Assembly: GCF_028621955.1 (NCBI RefSeq) | Contig: NZ_CP117516.1 | Span: 766,001-830,000 of the forward strand | Source of the DNA: Erythrobacter sp. BLCC-B19 | GTDB taxonomy: Bacteria; Pseudomonadota; Alphaproteobacteria; Sphingomonadales; Sphingomonadaceae | DNA: 64,000 bases | Reading direction: 5' to 3' | Shown: positions 46,962 to 56,610 of the stretch, piece after piece | How the letters are laid out: each line of letters starts with the position of its first letter | Numbering within the stretch: position 1 is the first letter of the stretch | The notes under the pieces: generated by a model | Told to the model about the DNA's origin: nothing | Seen by the model: the letters and a program-made list of their open reading frames with translations, nothing else | Databases searched by the model: none | Made by a program: the position numbers and the translations under genes

Positions 46962-47152
46962 GGTGCGCCGGGGCTGCGGCCATGTCGGCTTTCGGGCCGG
47001 GTGCGGCTTGAGGTGAATGACTGGGTTTGGGTGGTTTGGCGAAGGGCGGCTTTTTGGGGCATTGAGCCTGAAGCGGGGTTGCGGCTCGCTTACCCGTCCT
47101 GCCTTGCCAATTACTTGCGAAATCCCAGCGTCGTGTTCATGGTGACGCGGCC

Positions 47153-47599
47153 ATGATCGATGTCCGAATTCTGACGACGCATGATGCTGCCCTGTTCGGC
47201 AACGTCGCGGACGATGTTTTCGACGAGCCGATCAATCCCGAATATCTCGCTGCGTTTCTGGCTGACCCGCGCCACCACATCGCGGTCGGGATCGAAGATG
47301 GCGTCATTATCGGGTTCGCGTCGGGAGTTGACTATATTCACCCGGACAAGCCCGCCGAACTCTGGATCAATGAGGTCGGCGTGGCGCCGACCCATCAGCG
47401 GCGCGGGCTTGGCAGACGCATTCTCGATTGCCTGCTTGCGCATGGCCGGTCGATCGGTTGTCGCACCGCATGGGTGCTGACGGAAACCGGAAACGGGCCA
47501 GCCAAGGCGCTCTATACGTCAGCTGGCGGGACGGTCGATGCTGATGTGGATGACCCCGATGCGCAGCCGGTTCTGTTTGTATTTCAGGAGGGGCTCTGA
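47153..47599 (+). CDS. GNAT-family N-acetyltransferase
   Basis: This 148-residue protein has the acetyl-CoA site VAPTHQRRGLGRRILDCLLAHG and the strand GCRTAWVLTETGNGPAKALYTSAGG of GNAT enzymes. It resembles small acetyltransferases of the AAC(3)-I type in length and layout, but the evidence is not enough to call antibiotic resistance. It ends one base before trmO. Confidence 0.85.
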   Translation: MIDVRILTTHDAALFGNVADDVFDEPINPEYLAAFLADPRHHIAVGIEDGVIIGFASGVDYIHPDKPAELWINEVGVAPTHQRRGLGRRILDCLLAHGRSIGCRTAWVLTETGNGPAKALYTSAGGTVDADVDDPDAQPVLFVFQEGL

Positions 47600-48061
47600 A
47601 TGGATTATCTGATCAAGCCCATCGGGCATGTGCAGCGCGGCAGGGCTGATCCGATCGATGATGACCGGGGGGCCAGCCGGTCAGTCATCGCGCTCGACCC
47701 GGAGCAGTCCGGCCCCGAGGCGCTGGCCGGGCTTGATGGCTTCAGCCATGTCGAGATCATCTTCGTGTTCGACAAGGTCGCGCCCGACCGGATCGAAACC
47801 GGCGCGCGCCACCCGCGTGGGCGCAAGGACTGGCCGCTAACGGGCATTTTCGCCCAACGCGGCAAGAACCGGCCGAACCGGCTCGGGGTCACGATCTGCA
47901 AGGTCGTGGCTGTGGAGGGCACCCTGCTTCATGTCGAAGGACTGGATGCGATCAGCGGGACGCCGGTGGTCGATATCAAGCCGGTGATGCGGGAGTTCCT
48001 GCCGCGCGGCGAGGTGCATCAGCCCGCTTGGGTTGCCGAGCTGATGGCGAGCTACTGGTGA
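47600..48061 (+). CDS. trmO: TrmO-like tRNA (t6A37) N6-methyltransferase
   Basis: This 153-residue protein of the TsaA/UPF0066 family methylates t6A37 in tRNA-Thr in Escherichia coli. LDGFSHVEIIFVFDK, ARHPRGRKDWPLTGIFAQRGKNRPNRLGVTICKVV and GTPVVDIKPVMREF are the defining blocks. The length is that of the short bacterial form. It starts directly after the acetyltransferase stop. Confidence 0.9.
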   Translation: MDYLIKPIGHVQRGRADPIDDDRGASRSVIALDPEQSGPEALAGLDGFSHVEIIFVFDKVAPDRIETGARHPRGRKDWPLTGIFAQRGKNRPNRLGVTICKVVAVEGTLLHVEGLDAISGTPVVDIKPVMREFLPRGEVHQPAWVAELMASYW

Positions 48062-48439
48062 CAGCAAACCTGCTGTGTCGGGAAAGTTGGAACGGCCCTG
48101 AAGTCGGTTTGGGCTGCGATGCATCGATGTTTGGAGTGAGCGAAAGCCGATACGTTCTGAACGACCGATTTGGGGTCGGTTGCCGAATGTCCGCTTTTGG
48201 CGCGTCCGCCAAGAGAGCGGGCCTTTTCGTCCGTTTCCTACGGCCTGCGTAGCTGGTAGCCTTGCGGAAAGGCTCTTTCCCATCGTCCTGTCCGGCCTGC
48301 GAGGCCGTCTGCCATCGAGAGGCACGTTTCTGCGCCGCGCGTTCGTGTCCGTCCGCTTCTGCGGATCGGAGTTAGAATACTGTTTATTCTATGAAATTAC
48401 TGGCGTTGGGAAGTTGACACGGTGTCACCTTTGTAACGC
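48062..48439. other. non-coding stretch between trmO and the NDUFA9-like gene
   Basis: I see no credible gene in these 378 bases. A small inverted repeat (TTGGCG/CGCCAA near 48195-48212) and a T/A-richer end near 48370-48420 are present. The segment CGACCGATTTGGGGTCGG near 48162 resembles a degenerate form of the CCGACCCAGAGCCGGTC repeat seen at 51232 and 52110. Confidence 0.5.
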
Positions 48440-49402
48440 TTAACCCCCGTGCAGCTTGGCCCGCTCGTTGGCCGCGCCGAAGCGGCCGTGCTTGCGGTAG
48501 CGCAGCATCCACTTGTCGAGGAACAGGCCCAGCGGCTTGGCCTCGATGCCGAGATCGGCCAGTCCCTTGGCCCCCGGCGCGACCGTGCTGCCGGGCTTCA
48601 ATAGCGTCCACTGATCGCGGCTCATCGGGGTGAGCGGCATGGCGGCGAAGGCGGCGCTGATGCCATCGGGCACGGCGAGGAAGGTGCGCTGCCGGCCCTG
48701 CGCTGCAGCGATCCGCTGGTGGATCTCCATCATCGAGAGCGCTTCAGGCCCGCCCAGTTCGTAGGTGGTGCCGCCGTGCGTCTCGGGGTGCTCCAGGGCG
48801 ACCGCCACGGCCTCGGCCACATCGTCGGCATAGACCAGCTGGAGCTTCGCCTCAGGCCCGAACACGGGGAGCACCGGCAGCAGCTCGATCATCCCGGCGA
48901 ACATGTTGATGAACTGGTCGTCCTTGCCGAACACGATCGAGGGGCGCAGGATCGTCGCCGTGGGGAAGGCGGCCAGCACATTGGCCTCGCCCGCCGCCTT
49001 GCCGCGCGCATAGGCGGTGGGGGAGGCAGCATCGGCCCCGATCGCGCTGACATGGACGAGGGCCTTCACCCCGCGCGCCGCCGCCAGCCGGGCGATGGTG
49101 CCGGGTGCCTCGCCCATCAGCTTGCCGAGATCGCCGCTGAAGGCGCCAACCAGGTTGACGACGTAGGATGCGCCCTCAAGCGCCGCGGCGACGTGTTCCT
49201 CGCGGGTGATGTCGCAAGGGGTGAGCTGGAGCTGGCCGAGATTGGCGAGCGGCTTCAGGCTCTGCGCCTTGCCCGGAGCGCGGCTGGCGAGCCGCACCCG
49301 CGCGCCGCGCGCGAGCAGGCTCTGCGCGACATAATTGCCGATATAGCCGGTGCCGCCGAAGATCGTGACCAGCTGGCCGGAAAGCGGGGAGGATGAGGGC
49401 AT
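48440..49402 (-). CDS. NDUFA9-like atypical short-chain dehydrogenase
   Basis: This 320-residue Rossmann protein has VTIFGGTGYIGNYVAQSLLARG as NAD(P)-binding motif and VSAIGADAASPTAYARGKAAGEANV in place of the classic YxxxK. It fits the complex-I-associated NDUFA9 group of extended/atypical SDRs, whose bacterial members are not clearly assigned. It is the last gene before the tRNA and integration site. Confidence 0.87.
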   Translation of the reverse strand: MPSSSPLSGQLVTIFGGTGYIGNYVAQSLLARGARVRLASRAPGKAQSLKPLANLGQLQLTPCDITREEHVAAALEGASYVVNLVGAFSGDLGKLMGEAPGTIARLAAARGVKALVHVSAIGADAASPTAYARGKAAGEANVLAAFPTATILRPSIVFGKDDQFINMFAGMIELLPVLPVFGPEAKLQLVYADDVAEAVAVALEHPETHGGTTYELGGPEALSMMEIHQRIAAAQGRQRTFLAVPDGISAAFAAMPLTPMSRDQWTLLKPGSTVAPGAKGLADLGIEAKPLGLFLDKWMLRYRKHGRFGAANERAKLHGG

Positions 49403-49584
49403 GGGTCAGGCAAGCCTTTGATGGATACCGCGTGTTGCGCCTGCGCGCTTAGCGGCAAGCCGCGCCGGCGCGCAAGAGGGCAAGGCCGTCACGCGGGCGA
49501 GCAGGCGCGATTGCCACTCATGACGGTGCGACAGCCCCTCGGCACGGCAATTCGCCGAAGATCGGAATCAACGCAAGGTTATGA

Positions 49585-49613
49585 TTGACAGCCCCCCGAC
49601 CCCTTCGCTAATG
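49585..49613 (+). promoter_or_regulatory. likely tRNA-Leu promoter
   Basis: TTGACA (49585-49590), a 17-base spacer and CTAATG (49608-49613) form a good -35/-10 pair about 48 bases before the tRNA. Confidence 0.5.
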
Positions 49614-49660
49614 GCCCGCGCCTACCCAGCCTCCCGGCAGCGATGACCGGCAGGCTCCGT

Positions 49661-49747
49661 GCCCAGATGGCGGAATTGGTAGACGCACCGTCTTCAGGTG
49701 GCGGCGCTCGCAAGGGCGTGGAGGTTCGAGTCCTCTTCTGGGCACCA
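49661..49747 (+). tRNA. tRNA-Leu (anticodon CAG)
   Basis: It has an 87-base class II tRNA layout: acceptor GCCCAGA pairs with TCTGGGC, a long variable arm GCGCTCGCAAGGGCG, T-arm GGTTCGAGTCC, and encoded CCA at the end. The anticodon CAG is at 49695-49697 in loop TTCAGGT. An integrase starts about 180 bases further, so its 3' end is the likely attachment site of the island. Confidence 0.95.
49722..49747. other. putative attL at the tRNA-Leu 3' end
   Basis: The T-arm and acceptor end of the tRNA, followed by a tyrosine integrase reading away from it, is the usual arrangement for tRNA-borne genomic islands. I did not find a second copy of this sequence inside the window, so the right end is probably past base 64000. 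Confidence 0.5.
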
Positions 49748-49924
49748 AAACTCCTGCGGGAGTGGCATCAAAAACCTTGAAAAAACCGCAGAATTCTGCC
49801 ATTTTTGGCTGGATTTTGATGCCGCGTGTTCCACGCTGTTTCAGGCCGTGCCCCCACAATCAGGGGCATGGAGCGGGGCATATGCCCCCACATGCCCCTT
49901 TCTGGCGAAAGGTCATGCCCCCAA

Positions 49925-51127
49925 ATGTCACTGACGGCCTTGCAAATCCGAGCTTTTTCGCCCGGTGCTACCGCATACAAGCGCGCCGATGAGCGCGGCC
50001 TCTACCTCGAAATCTTCCCCAACGGCTCGAAGCTCTGGCGGCTGAAGTATTATGTAGGCGGCAAAGAAAAGAGGATCGCTCTTGGCGCTTGGCCTGAAGT
50101 TAGTCTTCAGGCGGCACGGCTCGAGCGCGACGAACTCAGGCTCCGTATTGCCAAGGGCGAAGACCCTGCTTTGACGCGAAAGAAGAACAAGGCGACTGCC
50201 AAAATCAGCGCCGCCAACACCTTCGAGTCGGTCGCACGCGAGTACATCGAAAACAAGATGGTCGGCGAAGGCCGCGCCGAGGCTACCCTGCTCAAGGCTC
50301 GCTGGTTTCTCGATCTGCTCAAGCCAGCGATCGGCCACATGCCGATTTCGGATGTCGACCCGCAAATGATGCTCGCCCCGCTGAAGAAGCTGGAGGCGCG
50401 CGGCAACCGAGAGACAGCCAAGAAGTGCCGCTCCTTCGCGAGCCGAGTGTTCCGCTATGGCGCGGCCACCGGTCGCTGCACGACGGATCCGACGGCTATC
50501 CTCAAGGGAGCGCTGCTGACGCCGCAGGCGCGCCACTATGCGGCGATCCTCGAACCGGAAAAGCTGGGCGAGCTGCAGCGCGCCATCGACGCGTTCGAAT
50601 GCTACCCGATCACCAAGCTGGCGCTCAAAGTTGCCCCACACGTGTTCGTGCGCCCGGGCGAGATGCGACATGGCGAGTGGCAGGAGATCGACTTCGAGAA
50701 GGCAATCTGGACGATCCCTGCAGGCAAGATGAAGGCGCGCCGCACCCACGCCGTTCCCCTATCGCGCCAGGTCCTTGAACTGCTCACAGACCTGAAAGCG
50801 ATCACCGGGGGGCAAGGCTACATCTTCCCAGCCTTTCACACACGGCTGCGCCCGATGAGCGAGAACACGATCAACGCATCGTTCCGGCGCATGGGCTACA
50901 GCAAGGACGAAATGACGGCGCACGGGTTCCGCTCGACGGCCTCGACTATGCTCAACGAAAGTGGGCTCTGGCACCCCGATGCCATCGAACGCGCGCTGGC
51001 GCATGGTGACAGCAACGCTATTCGTGGAACCTACAACCGGGGCCAGTACTGGGATGAGCGCGTGAAGATGGCGCAGTGGTGGAGCGAATATCTCGATGAT
51101 CTAAGGGTAGGCAAAGCCGCCAATTAG
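49925..51127 (+). CDS. tyrosine recombinase / island integrase
   Basis: This 400-residue integrase has an N-terminal DUF4102/Arm-binding domain (LYLEIFPNGSKLWRLKYYVGGKEKRIALGAWPEVSL), a SAM-like core-binding part, and a catalytic domain. The active-site set is Arg243 (VRPGEMRHGEW), His333 and Arg336 (AHGFRSTA), His360 (ALAHGD) and Tyr370 (RGTYNR). ATG 49925 gives the usual length; longer starts to 49826 are open. It should integrate the island at the adjacent tRNA-Leu. The enzyme looks intact. Confidence 0.92.
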   Translation: MSLTALQIRAFSPGATAYKRADERGLYLEIFPNGSKLWRLKYYVGGKEKRIALGAWPEVSLQAARLERDELRLRIAKGEDPALTRKKNKATAKISAANTFESVAREYIENKMVGEGRAEATLLKARWFLDLLKPAIGHMPISDVDPQMMLAPLKKLEARGNRETAKKCRSFASRVFRYGAATGRCTTDPTAILKGALLTPQARHYAAILEPEKLGELQRAIDAFECYPITKLALKVAPHVFVRPGEMRHGEWQEIDFEKAIWTIPAGKMKARRTHAVPLSRQVLELLTDLKAITGGQGYIFPAFHTRLRPMSENTINASFRRMGYSKDEMTAHGFRSTASTMLNESGLWHPDAIERALAHGDSNAIRGTYNRGQYWDERVKMAQWWSEYLDDLRVGKAAN

Positions 51128-51231
51128 GCGAGCATCCGGAGCGGAACCACGGGACCTTTGGTGAGGTGACGCAGGACCGCTCCAACGCGCCGACTTGCCC
51201 TGAAGCTGCAGCGTTGCCGATCGGCCAAGTC

Positions 51232-51248
51232 CGACCCAGAGCCGGTCG
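51232..51248. repeat. short dispersed repeat CCGACCCAGAGCCGGTC
   Basis: The same 17 bases occur near 51232 and near 52110, both in gene-free DNA flanking the histidine phosphatase gene; a degenerate form lies near 48162. Such short palindrome-like repeats are common in sphingomonads. Confidence 0.5.
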
Positions 51249-51392
51249 TTGACGAGCATCAACGGCAATGTCTGCTTCCGCCGAAAGCCGTCAGACGGCC
51301 TTTGGGTCCGAACCACTATCTCGCTGGTGGCTGAACCTGGGTGGGGAGCGGAACGGCAGTTTCGATCCAGGCGCCGGATTGCGTGCCGATGC

Positions 51393-51968
51393 TCAAATGA
51401 CGGATATTGCCTCGATCCGACCGCCGGAAAGTCTCCAGATTACGTCCTGAGGCACTGGCAGACCCAATGCTTCTGCCTTGGGCAGACTGCTGTATGCACC
51501 TCTGATGATCCGGCCAACCAGCCCGTGAGACACGGCGAGCGTCACGCCCTGTCGTTCGCGCAACCAGCATTCGGCCCGGTCGAAAGCGGCGTCGTAGCTC
51601 TCCCCGTCCGGCGACCTGAAAAACCAGTCGAATGGTGTGGAGCCATCGAGCAAGCCCGGCCATTGTGCGTCGATATCAATATGTGTCAGGCCGTCCCATG
51701 AACCCAAGGACACCTCGGCCAGACGATCATCATCTTGAGCGGCAGGAAGATCTGCGCATTCAGCAATGATTGCTGCTGTCTGACGCGTTCTTCCCAGCGG
51801 GCTGGTGACGAAGGTATCGAACGAGATGCCCAACCCGGCGAGGCGCTGGCCAATATGCACGGCCTGCTTGACGCCAGTGTCGGTGAGGGCTGAATCCAGC
51901 TTTCCCTGGAAACGACCCTGAGCGTTCCATGCCGTTTCACCATGGCGGATCAGATAGATTTCATTCAT
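51393..51968 (-). CDS. histidine phosphatase-superfamily protein
   Basis: This 191-residue protein is of the phosphoglycerate-mutase-like fold: MNEIYLIRHGETAWNAQGRFQG has the RHG phosphohistidine motif, FVTSPLGRTRQTAAII the second Arg, and VTLAVSHGLVGRII the second catalytic His. ATG 51968 starts exactly at the domain. It lies within the island between the integrase and the large NTPase gene, on the opposite strand to both. The substrate is unknown. Confidence 0.88.
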   Translation of the reverse strand: MNEIYLIRHGETAWNAQGRFQGKLDSALTDTGVKQAVHIGQRLAGLGISFDTFVTSPLGRTRQTAAIIAECADLPAAQDDDRLAEVSLGSWDGLTHIDIDAQWPGLLDGSTPFDWFFRSPDGESYDAAFDRAECWLRERQGVTLAVSHGLVGRIIRGAYSSLPKAEALGLPVPQDVIWRLSGGRIEAISVI

Positions 51969-52109
51969 TGGCGGTTTGAGTATGCCGATTGCAGGAGCGT
52001 TCGCAAACGTTCCGCAATGTCTGCAACGGGGTCGATTGCTGAAGGGCAGCATTTTTCCAGGAGAGAGGCAAAGCCGCCATTTGCGGCCCGATCATAGCGG
52101 TGACGGCTG

Positions 52110-52128
52110 CCGACCCAGAGCCGGTCCT
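52110..52128. repeat. second copy of CCGACCCAGAGCCGGTC repeat
   Basis: This copy lies in the 280-base gap before the NACHT-like gene, in the same orientation as the copy at 51232. No promoter is obvious in the gap; the NTPase gene follows an AAGGGGAG-type site. Confidence 0.5.
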
Positions 52129-52248
52129 TTGCGGCACCCTTCAGGATTGTCGGGTTTGGACAGATGCTGCCCTTCAGTTGATACACGCGAGCAAGCCGCC
52201 GCATGGGCTGAACTTGCGCGAGCAACATAAGGGGAGCATTTAGAACAA

Positions 52249-55200
52249 ATGGTGCCCAATCAAAAACGCTCTCAAGATTTCAATGTCCAGCGATTGTTCC
52301 GTGATCTTGACCGCACAGACATCGGCGATCCCGAAAAGCTTTATGCCCTAGAAGCGTTGGGCTTGGGTGGACGCCTCACATGGGACGATTTGCTGGCATC
52401 ATCTCGTGTCTTGCTGATCTCCGCTGCGGGGGCCGGCAAGACCCACGAGTGCCGAGAAACGGCAAGGCGGCTTTTCGCTGATGGGAAGGCGGCGTTCTTC
52501 CTCACCCTCGAAGGGATCGCGACGACAGAGTTGCCACTCCTGTTCGACGCTGAGCAGAAAGCACGCTATCGCCAGTGGCTGGCCGACGGTCACTCGGAAG
52601 CGCATTTCTTTTTGGACTCTGCCGACGAACTGCTGTTGTCGCACGGAGATTTTCGGCTTGCCCTGCGTAAGCTGGCGCTCGCGGTCGATGGTCAGCTCCA
52701 CCGAGCCAGGATTGTCGTCACGAGCCGGCCGATTGCGCTGGATTTTGACGCGTTTGCCAGCGAATTGCCTGTTGTCGAACCTGCACCGCCGCCGAATGTC
52801 GTCGAAGATCCTGATGCCAATTTCCGAAGACTGATAAGCGGCGAGGACCGAAAGGAGCAGTTGCAAGCAAAGAAGGTAACGGGTGATCACGACCTCCAAA
52901 GTGGCTTTCGCATCGTTGGGCTGACGCCGCTCAGCGGCGAGCAGATCAGGCAGATCGCCGAACAGAAGCAGGTCAAGGACATCACCGGACTGCTGGCCGA
53001 AATTGAACGGAAGCGCGCTTGGGAATTTGCTCGGCGCCCCCAGGAATTGATCGAGATCTGTGCGTATTGGAACGAGCATCAGAAGCTCGGCACCCGTTTT
53101 GAGCAGATTGTTGAGGACATTCGCCGAAAGCTTCAGGAAACGGGTGGTCGCAAGCGCCACATCCATCTGTCCGATGCTAAAGCGCTAGAGGGTGCGCAGC
53201 GCCTTGCACTGGCGCAGGTGCTCACCCGAAAGCGAACCATTCGCTTCTCGGACCATTCGCTTGATGCTCACGAGGCCGAGGCAGCGATCGATCCCTCCAT
53301 TATCCTGAATGACTGGTCGCCAAGGGATCGTGCCGAATTGCTGCAGCGCCCGCTGTTCGGGTTTGCCAGTTATGGCCGGGTTCGCTTTCATCATCGATCC
53401 GCTTCTGAGTTCCTGGCAGCGCAGCGGCTTCGTCTACTGAGCAGAAATGGCCATATGCCAAGAGCGGCGCTCTTTCGGCTCTTGTTCGGCGAATGCTATG
53501 GGCAGGACCTGGTTTTCCCGTCGATGCGACCAGTGGCGGCCTGGCTGGCGATTACAGACGACGCGGTTCGCGATGAGTTGATCCGCCGAGAGCCTGAAGC
53601 CTTGATGGACGATGGCGATCCCGAGAGCTTTCCGATCAGCGCCCGTTCGCGCATCCTTTGCGCCTATGTAGAGCGCTATGGGAAAGATGGCTGGCGCGGG
53701 GTGCGCATCCCCTATCCGCAAGTCCTGCGCTTCGCGTCGCAAGACCTATCAGCGACCGTCCGCAAGCTTTGGCAGGAACGAAGCACTAGCCCAGAAGTCC
53801 GCGAACTTCTGATCGATCTGATCCAGGCGGCACGCATGGAAGATTGCCGGGATATCGCCGAGGAAGTTGCCGAGGATCCGCAAGCGCTACCGACCGACCG
53901 CGTGACGGCTGTAACGGCCCTTGCGGAGATGGCGGCCCCGGGCGGCCTCTCGAACCTTACGGCGTCGCTGCTCAACGCGCCACACTGGCCATCGCACGTG
54001 AAAGAGAGGCTCATCGATCCGCTCTTTCCCAAACATCTCTCGCCAGAGGACTTTATCCGGATGCTCGGCCAGATTGAGGTCAACAAGCGCAGTGTTGGCG
54101 GCATCAACTGGACGTTACCAAGGCTGATCCCGAATTGGTCGCTGTCGGACGGAGAGATTACCCTATTGCGCGATCTGCTCGCGCGCATGATCGAAGATAG
54201 TATCGAGCAGGTCGAGCAATGGCCGCGCTTCGCGAGCAGATATCGGCACCTGACGTCGGCCTTAGCAGCATTCTGCCTGCGACAAATCGATCAAAAACCC
54301 CTGCCTGAAGAGCGGTTCTTTGAGGCGGGGGTCATTGCGACCCGGCTAAAGGACAATGAATTTGGAGACGTAAAGCCTGCAGAGGAGCTGAAGCTGCGGC
54401 TCCGAAATGCGCCAACATGCTGGCGGAAGTCCATCTACCTCGCTGAGGGGCGGTTTTGTGCGGCGCATGTGCCTTCTCGCAGTGACGACGAGTTCGAGAT
54501 GCATTTCACCAACGGCTCGACCGTAGGTGGTCTTGACCACGAGGATTTCAGCTGGTTGCTTGAGGTGGCAACAGACGCCGAGCTTGATGGACGCATTCGC
54601 ACTGCGGCGTTCCGCGATGCGCTTTACCTGGCTCGTGTCGATGGTCAGCCAGTTGAGGAACGGGCTTCAGCGCTGCGCGGCGTAGCCGAGGGTCAACCGT
54701 CATGGCTCGAAAAGCTAGAGCGATCGCTCGTGCCCATAAAGCCCGACGAGGCCTACGCGGCGCGGGAAGCGGAGTGGGAGAAGCAGGCCGCAGCCCAAAG
54801 GGCCAAGGAAGCCGCTGCTGTCGAGACCTGGATTGAGTGGCGGCAGGAAATCTTGCGCGATCCCGACGCCTATTTTGCAAAGACCAGTATCCCCACAATC
54901 GTTTGGGACTTTGTGCAGGTCCTTGAACGCGACCCGGAGCAGCAAGGCTGGCGCATGCACTGGAACCGCCAGACGCTGGCTAGCCATTTCAGCAATGAGA
55001 TTGTTGAAAGGGTCCTCTCGGCATTCTGCGCCTATTGGCGCACCGTCAAGGTTCCGCTGCGCAGCGAACGTCCCGCTGACGAGCGCAGTACGATCTGGAG
55101 CAACTGGATCCATGCGCTTGCCGGTGTTTACGCAGAGGCGGAGCGACCTGACTGGGCACGTGATCTCTCGGGCAAGGATGCCGAGACTGCTGCCCGTCTG

Positions 55201-56610
55201 GCACCTGTCGAGCTGAATGGCGTTCCTCCGTGGCTGGCGGATCTGGTCAAACAGCACCCTGACGCGGTCGAGGCCACGCTGGGGAAGGAACTGTCAGCCC
55301 AGCTGGACGATGCTGTCAGCTTTGAGTTTCCAGGCCTGCTCGCTGACTTCTCTCGCGCCGACAGGACCGTGATGGAATTCTTCGTTCCGCGAGTATGGAC
55401 GTGGCTGTCGACAACCGGCGCGCGCTTCGAGGGGGACCAACAACAAGCACGCATGCACGATCATTTGGAGAGGGCGATCGACTATCTGCTTCGCAGCCCG
55501 TTTGACCGCTCCAGGTTGATCGCACTGGCGCAGCGTCGTCTTTCTGACGACCTTCAAGACCCCTTCGCGCTCCCATGGATCATGCTTTTGTTGAGCACTG
55601 CACCGCAGCACGCGATTGCGCTGCTGGAGCAGAAAATCGGAATGCTCGAGCCACAGGCTCGCTACCGGCTTTCTGAAAATCTATTCGCTACCTTTGGCGA
55701 CCGCCACAGCGCGCGCTTCTGCCCTGATCTTTCGAGCGAGGTCTTTTCGCCCGCCATGCTGCTGGCTCTGGTCAGGCTGGCCTATGCGCAAATTCGTCTC
55801 TCGGATGACATCGACCGGGTCGGAGGTGGCCCATATAGCACGACCCTGCGCGACGAGGCCCAGAATGGCCGCGGTGCGGTGTTGAGTGTGCTGCTGGCTC
55901 GAACCGGTCCCGAGGCGTGGGCCGTCAAGCAATCCATGCGAACCGACCCGTTGTTCGTCCACTTCAAGGATAGGGTGGATCAGATTGCTCGCGAGAAGGC
56001 GGCCAGCGAAGCCGAAGGACCGCCCCTCGATGATCGCGACCTCGCACAGATAGAGAAGTATGGTGAGGCGCCGCAGGCTGACAGGAACGGGATGTTCCAG
56101 CTGATGATGGATCGGCTTGCCGATCTTCAACACGACATCGCCGCCCATGAGTTTTCCGAACGAACGATCCTGATGGGGATCAACAAGGAAAAAGACATGC
56201 AGGTTTGGTTCGCCAAGCGACTGCAAGAGCGCGAGAATGGCGCCTACCATGTCGATCGAGAGGCTTTGGTGATCAACGACAAGGAGACGGACATCCGCCT
56301 TCTGTCAGTCATTTCCCAGGCCCAGACCGTGATCGAACTGAAATTGGCCAACAATGGCTATTCTGTGGTCGATTTCGAGAGGGCTTTGAGAGACCAGCTC
56401 GTCGGCCAGTACATGCAACACGAAAATTGCCGGGCGGGATGCCTGCTTGTTACCATGAGCAAACGCCGCAATTGGGTATGCCCAGATAACCAATCCGTTC
56501 TCGATTTTACCTCCTTGCTGGCGCGACTAAGGAGCCTCGCCACTAGGCTCGAGACGGAAATGAACCACCAAGTCCGGCTAGCGGTCGTTGGCATTGATTT
56601 GGCAGGCTAA
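52249..56610 (+). CDS. NACHT/STAND-like NTPase with C-terminal PD-(D/E)XK-like nuclease domain
   Basis: This is a 1453-residue single-gene protein. An N-terminal P-loop NTPase domain has Walker A in SAAGAGKT (about 58-65), Walker B FFLDSADELLL (Asp123) and sensor-like RIVVTSRP (Arg160), as in NACHT ATPases. A long helical middle part (about 330-1250) looks like HEAT/TPR-type sensing repeats. The C-terminus has a restriction-nuclease-like core: NDKETDI (about 1343-1349), then TVIELKLANN with ELK at 1363-1365, then DQLVGQYMQ. The layout places the effector at the C-terminus, unlike Avs proteins with N-terminal effectors. Its place next to the integrase suggests anti-phage defence. No close family name is recognised. 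Confidence 0.82.
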   Translation: MVPNQKRSQDFNVQRLFRDLDRTDIGDPEKLYALEALGLGGRLTWDDLLASSRVLLISAAGAGKTHECRETARRLFADGKAAFFLTLEGIATTELPLLFDAEQKARYRQWLADGHSEAHFFLDSADELLLSHGDFRLALRKLALAVDGQLHRARIVVTSRPIALDFDAFASELPVVEPAPPPNVVEDPDANFRRLISGEDRKEQLQAKKVTGDHDLQSGFRIVGLTPLSGEQIRQIAEQKQVKDITGLLAEIERKRAWEFARRPQELIEICAYWNEHQKLGTRFEQIVEDIRRKLQETGGRKRHIHLSDAKALEGAQRLALAQVLTRKRTIRFSDHSLDAHEAEAAIDPSIILNDWSPRDRAELLQRPLFGFASYGRVRFHHRSASEFLAAQRLRLLSRNGHMPRAALFRLLFGECYGQDLVFPSMRPVAAWLAITDDAVRDELIRREPEALMDDGDPESFPISARSRILCAYVERYGKDGWRGVRIPYPQVLRFASQDLSATVRKLWQERSTSPEVRELLIDLIQAARMEDCRDIAEEVAEDPQALPTDRVTAVTALAEMAAPGGLSNLTASLLNAPHWPSHVKERLIDPLFPKHLSPEDFIRMLGQIEVNKRSVGGINWTLPRLIPNWSLSDGEITLLRDLLARMIEDSIEQVEQWPRFASRYRHLTSALAAFCLRQIDQKPLPEERFFEAGVIATRLKDNEFGDVKPAEELKLRLRNAPTCWRKSIYLAEGRFCAAHVPSRSDDEFEMHFTNGSTVGGLDHEDFSWLLEVATDAELDGRIRTAAFRDALYLARVDGQPVEERASALRGVAEGQPSWLEKLERSLVPIKPDEAYAAREAEWEKQAAAQRAKEAAAVETWIEWRQEILRDPDAYFAKTSIPTIVWDFVQVLERDPEQQGWRMHWNRQTLASHFSNEIVERVLSAFCAYWRTVKVPLRSERPADERSTIWSNWIHALAGVYAEAERPDWARDLSGKDAETAARLAPVELNGVPPWLADLVKQHPDAVEATLGKELSAQLDDAVSFEFPGLLADFSRADRTVMEFFVPRVWTWLSTTGARFEGDQQQARMHDHLERAIDYLLRSPFDRSRLIALAQRRLSDDLQDPFALPWIMLLLSTAPQHAIALLEQKIGMLEPQARYRLSENLFATFGDRHSARFCPDLSSEVFSPAMLLALVRLAYAQIRLSDDIDRVGGGPYSTTLRDEAQNGRGAVLSVLLARTGPEAWAVKQSMRTDPLFVHFKDRVDQIAREKAASEAEGPPLDDRDLAQIEKYGEAPQADRNGMFQLMMDRLADLQHDIAAHEFSERTILMGINKEKDMQVWFAKRLQERENGAYHVDREALVINDKETDIRLLSVISQAQTVIELKLANNGYSVVDFERALRDQLVGQYMQHENCRAGCLLVTMSKRRNWVCPDNQSVLDFTSLLARLRSLATRLETEMNHQVRLAVVGIDLAG

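Noticed and set aside
46884..47156. Small gene between the lipoprotein and the GNAT gene
   Set aside because: It reads through a GC hairpin, has proline/arginine-rich noise and no ribosome site.
47153..47599. Aminoglycoside resistance acetyltransferase
   Set aside because: Only a general GNAT fold similarity can be seen; specific resistance residues cannot be judged.
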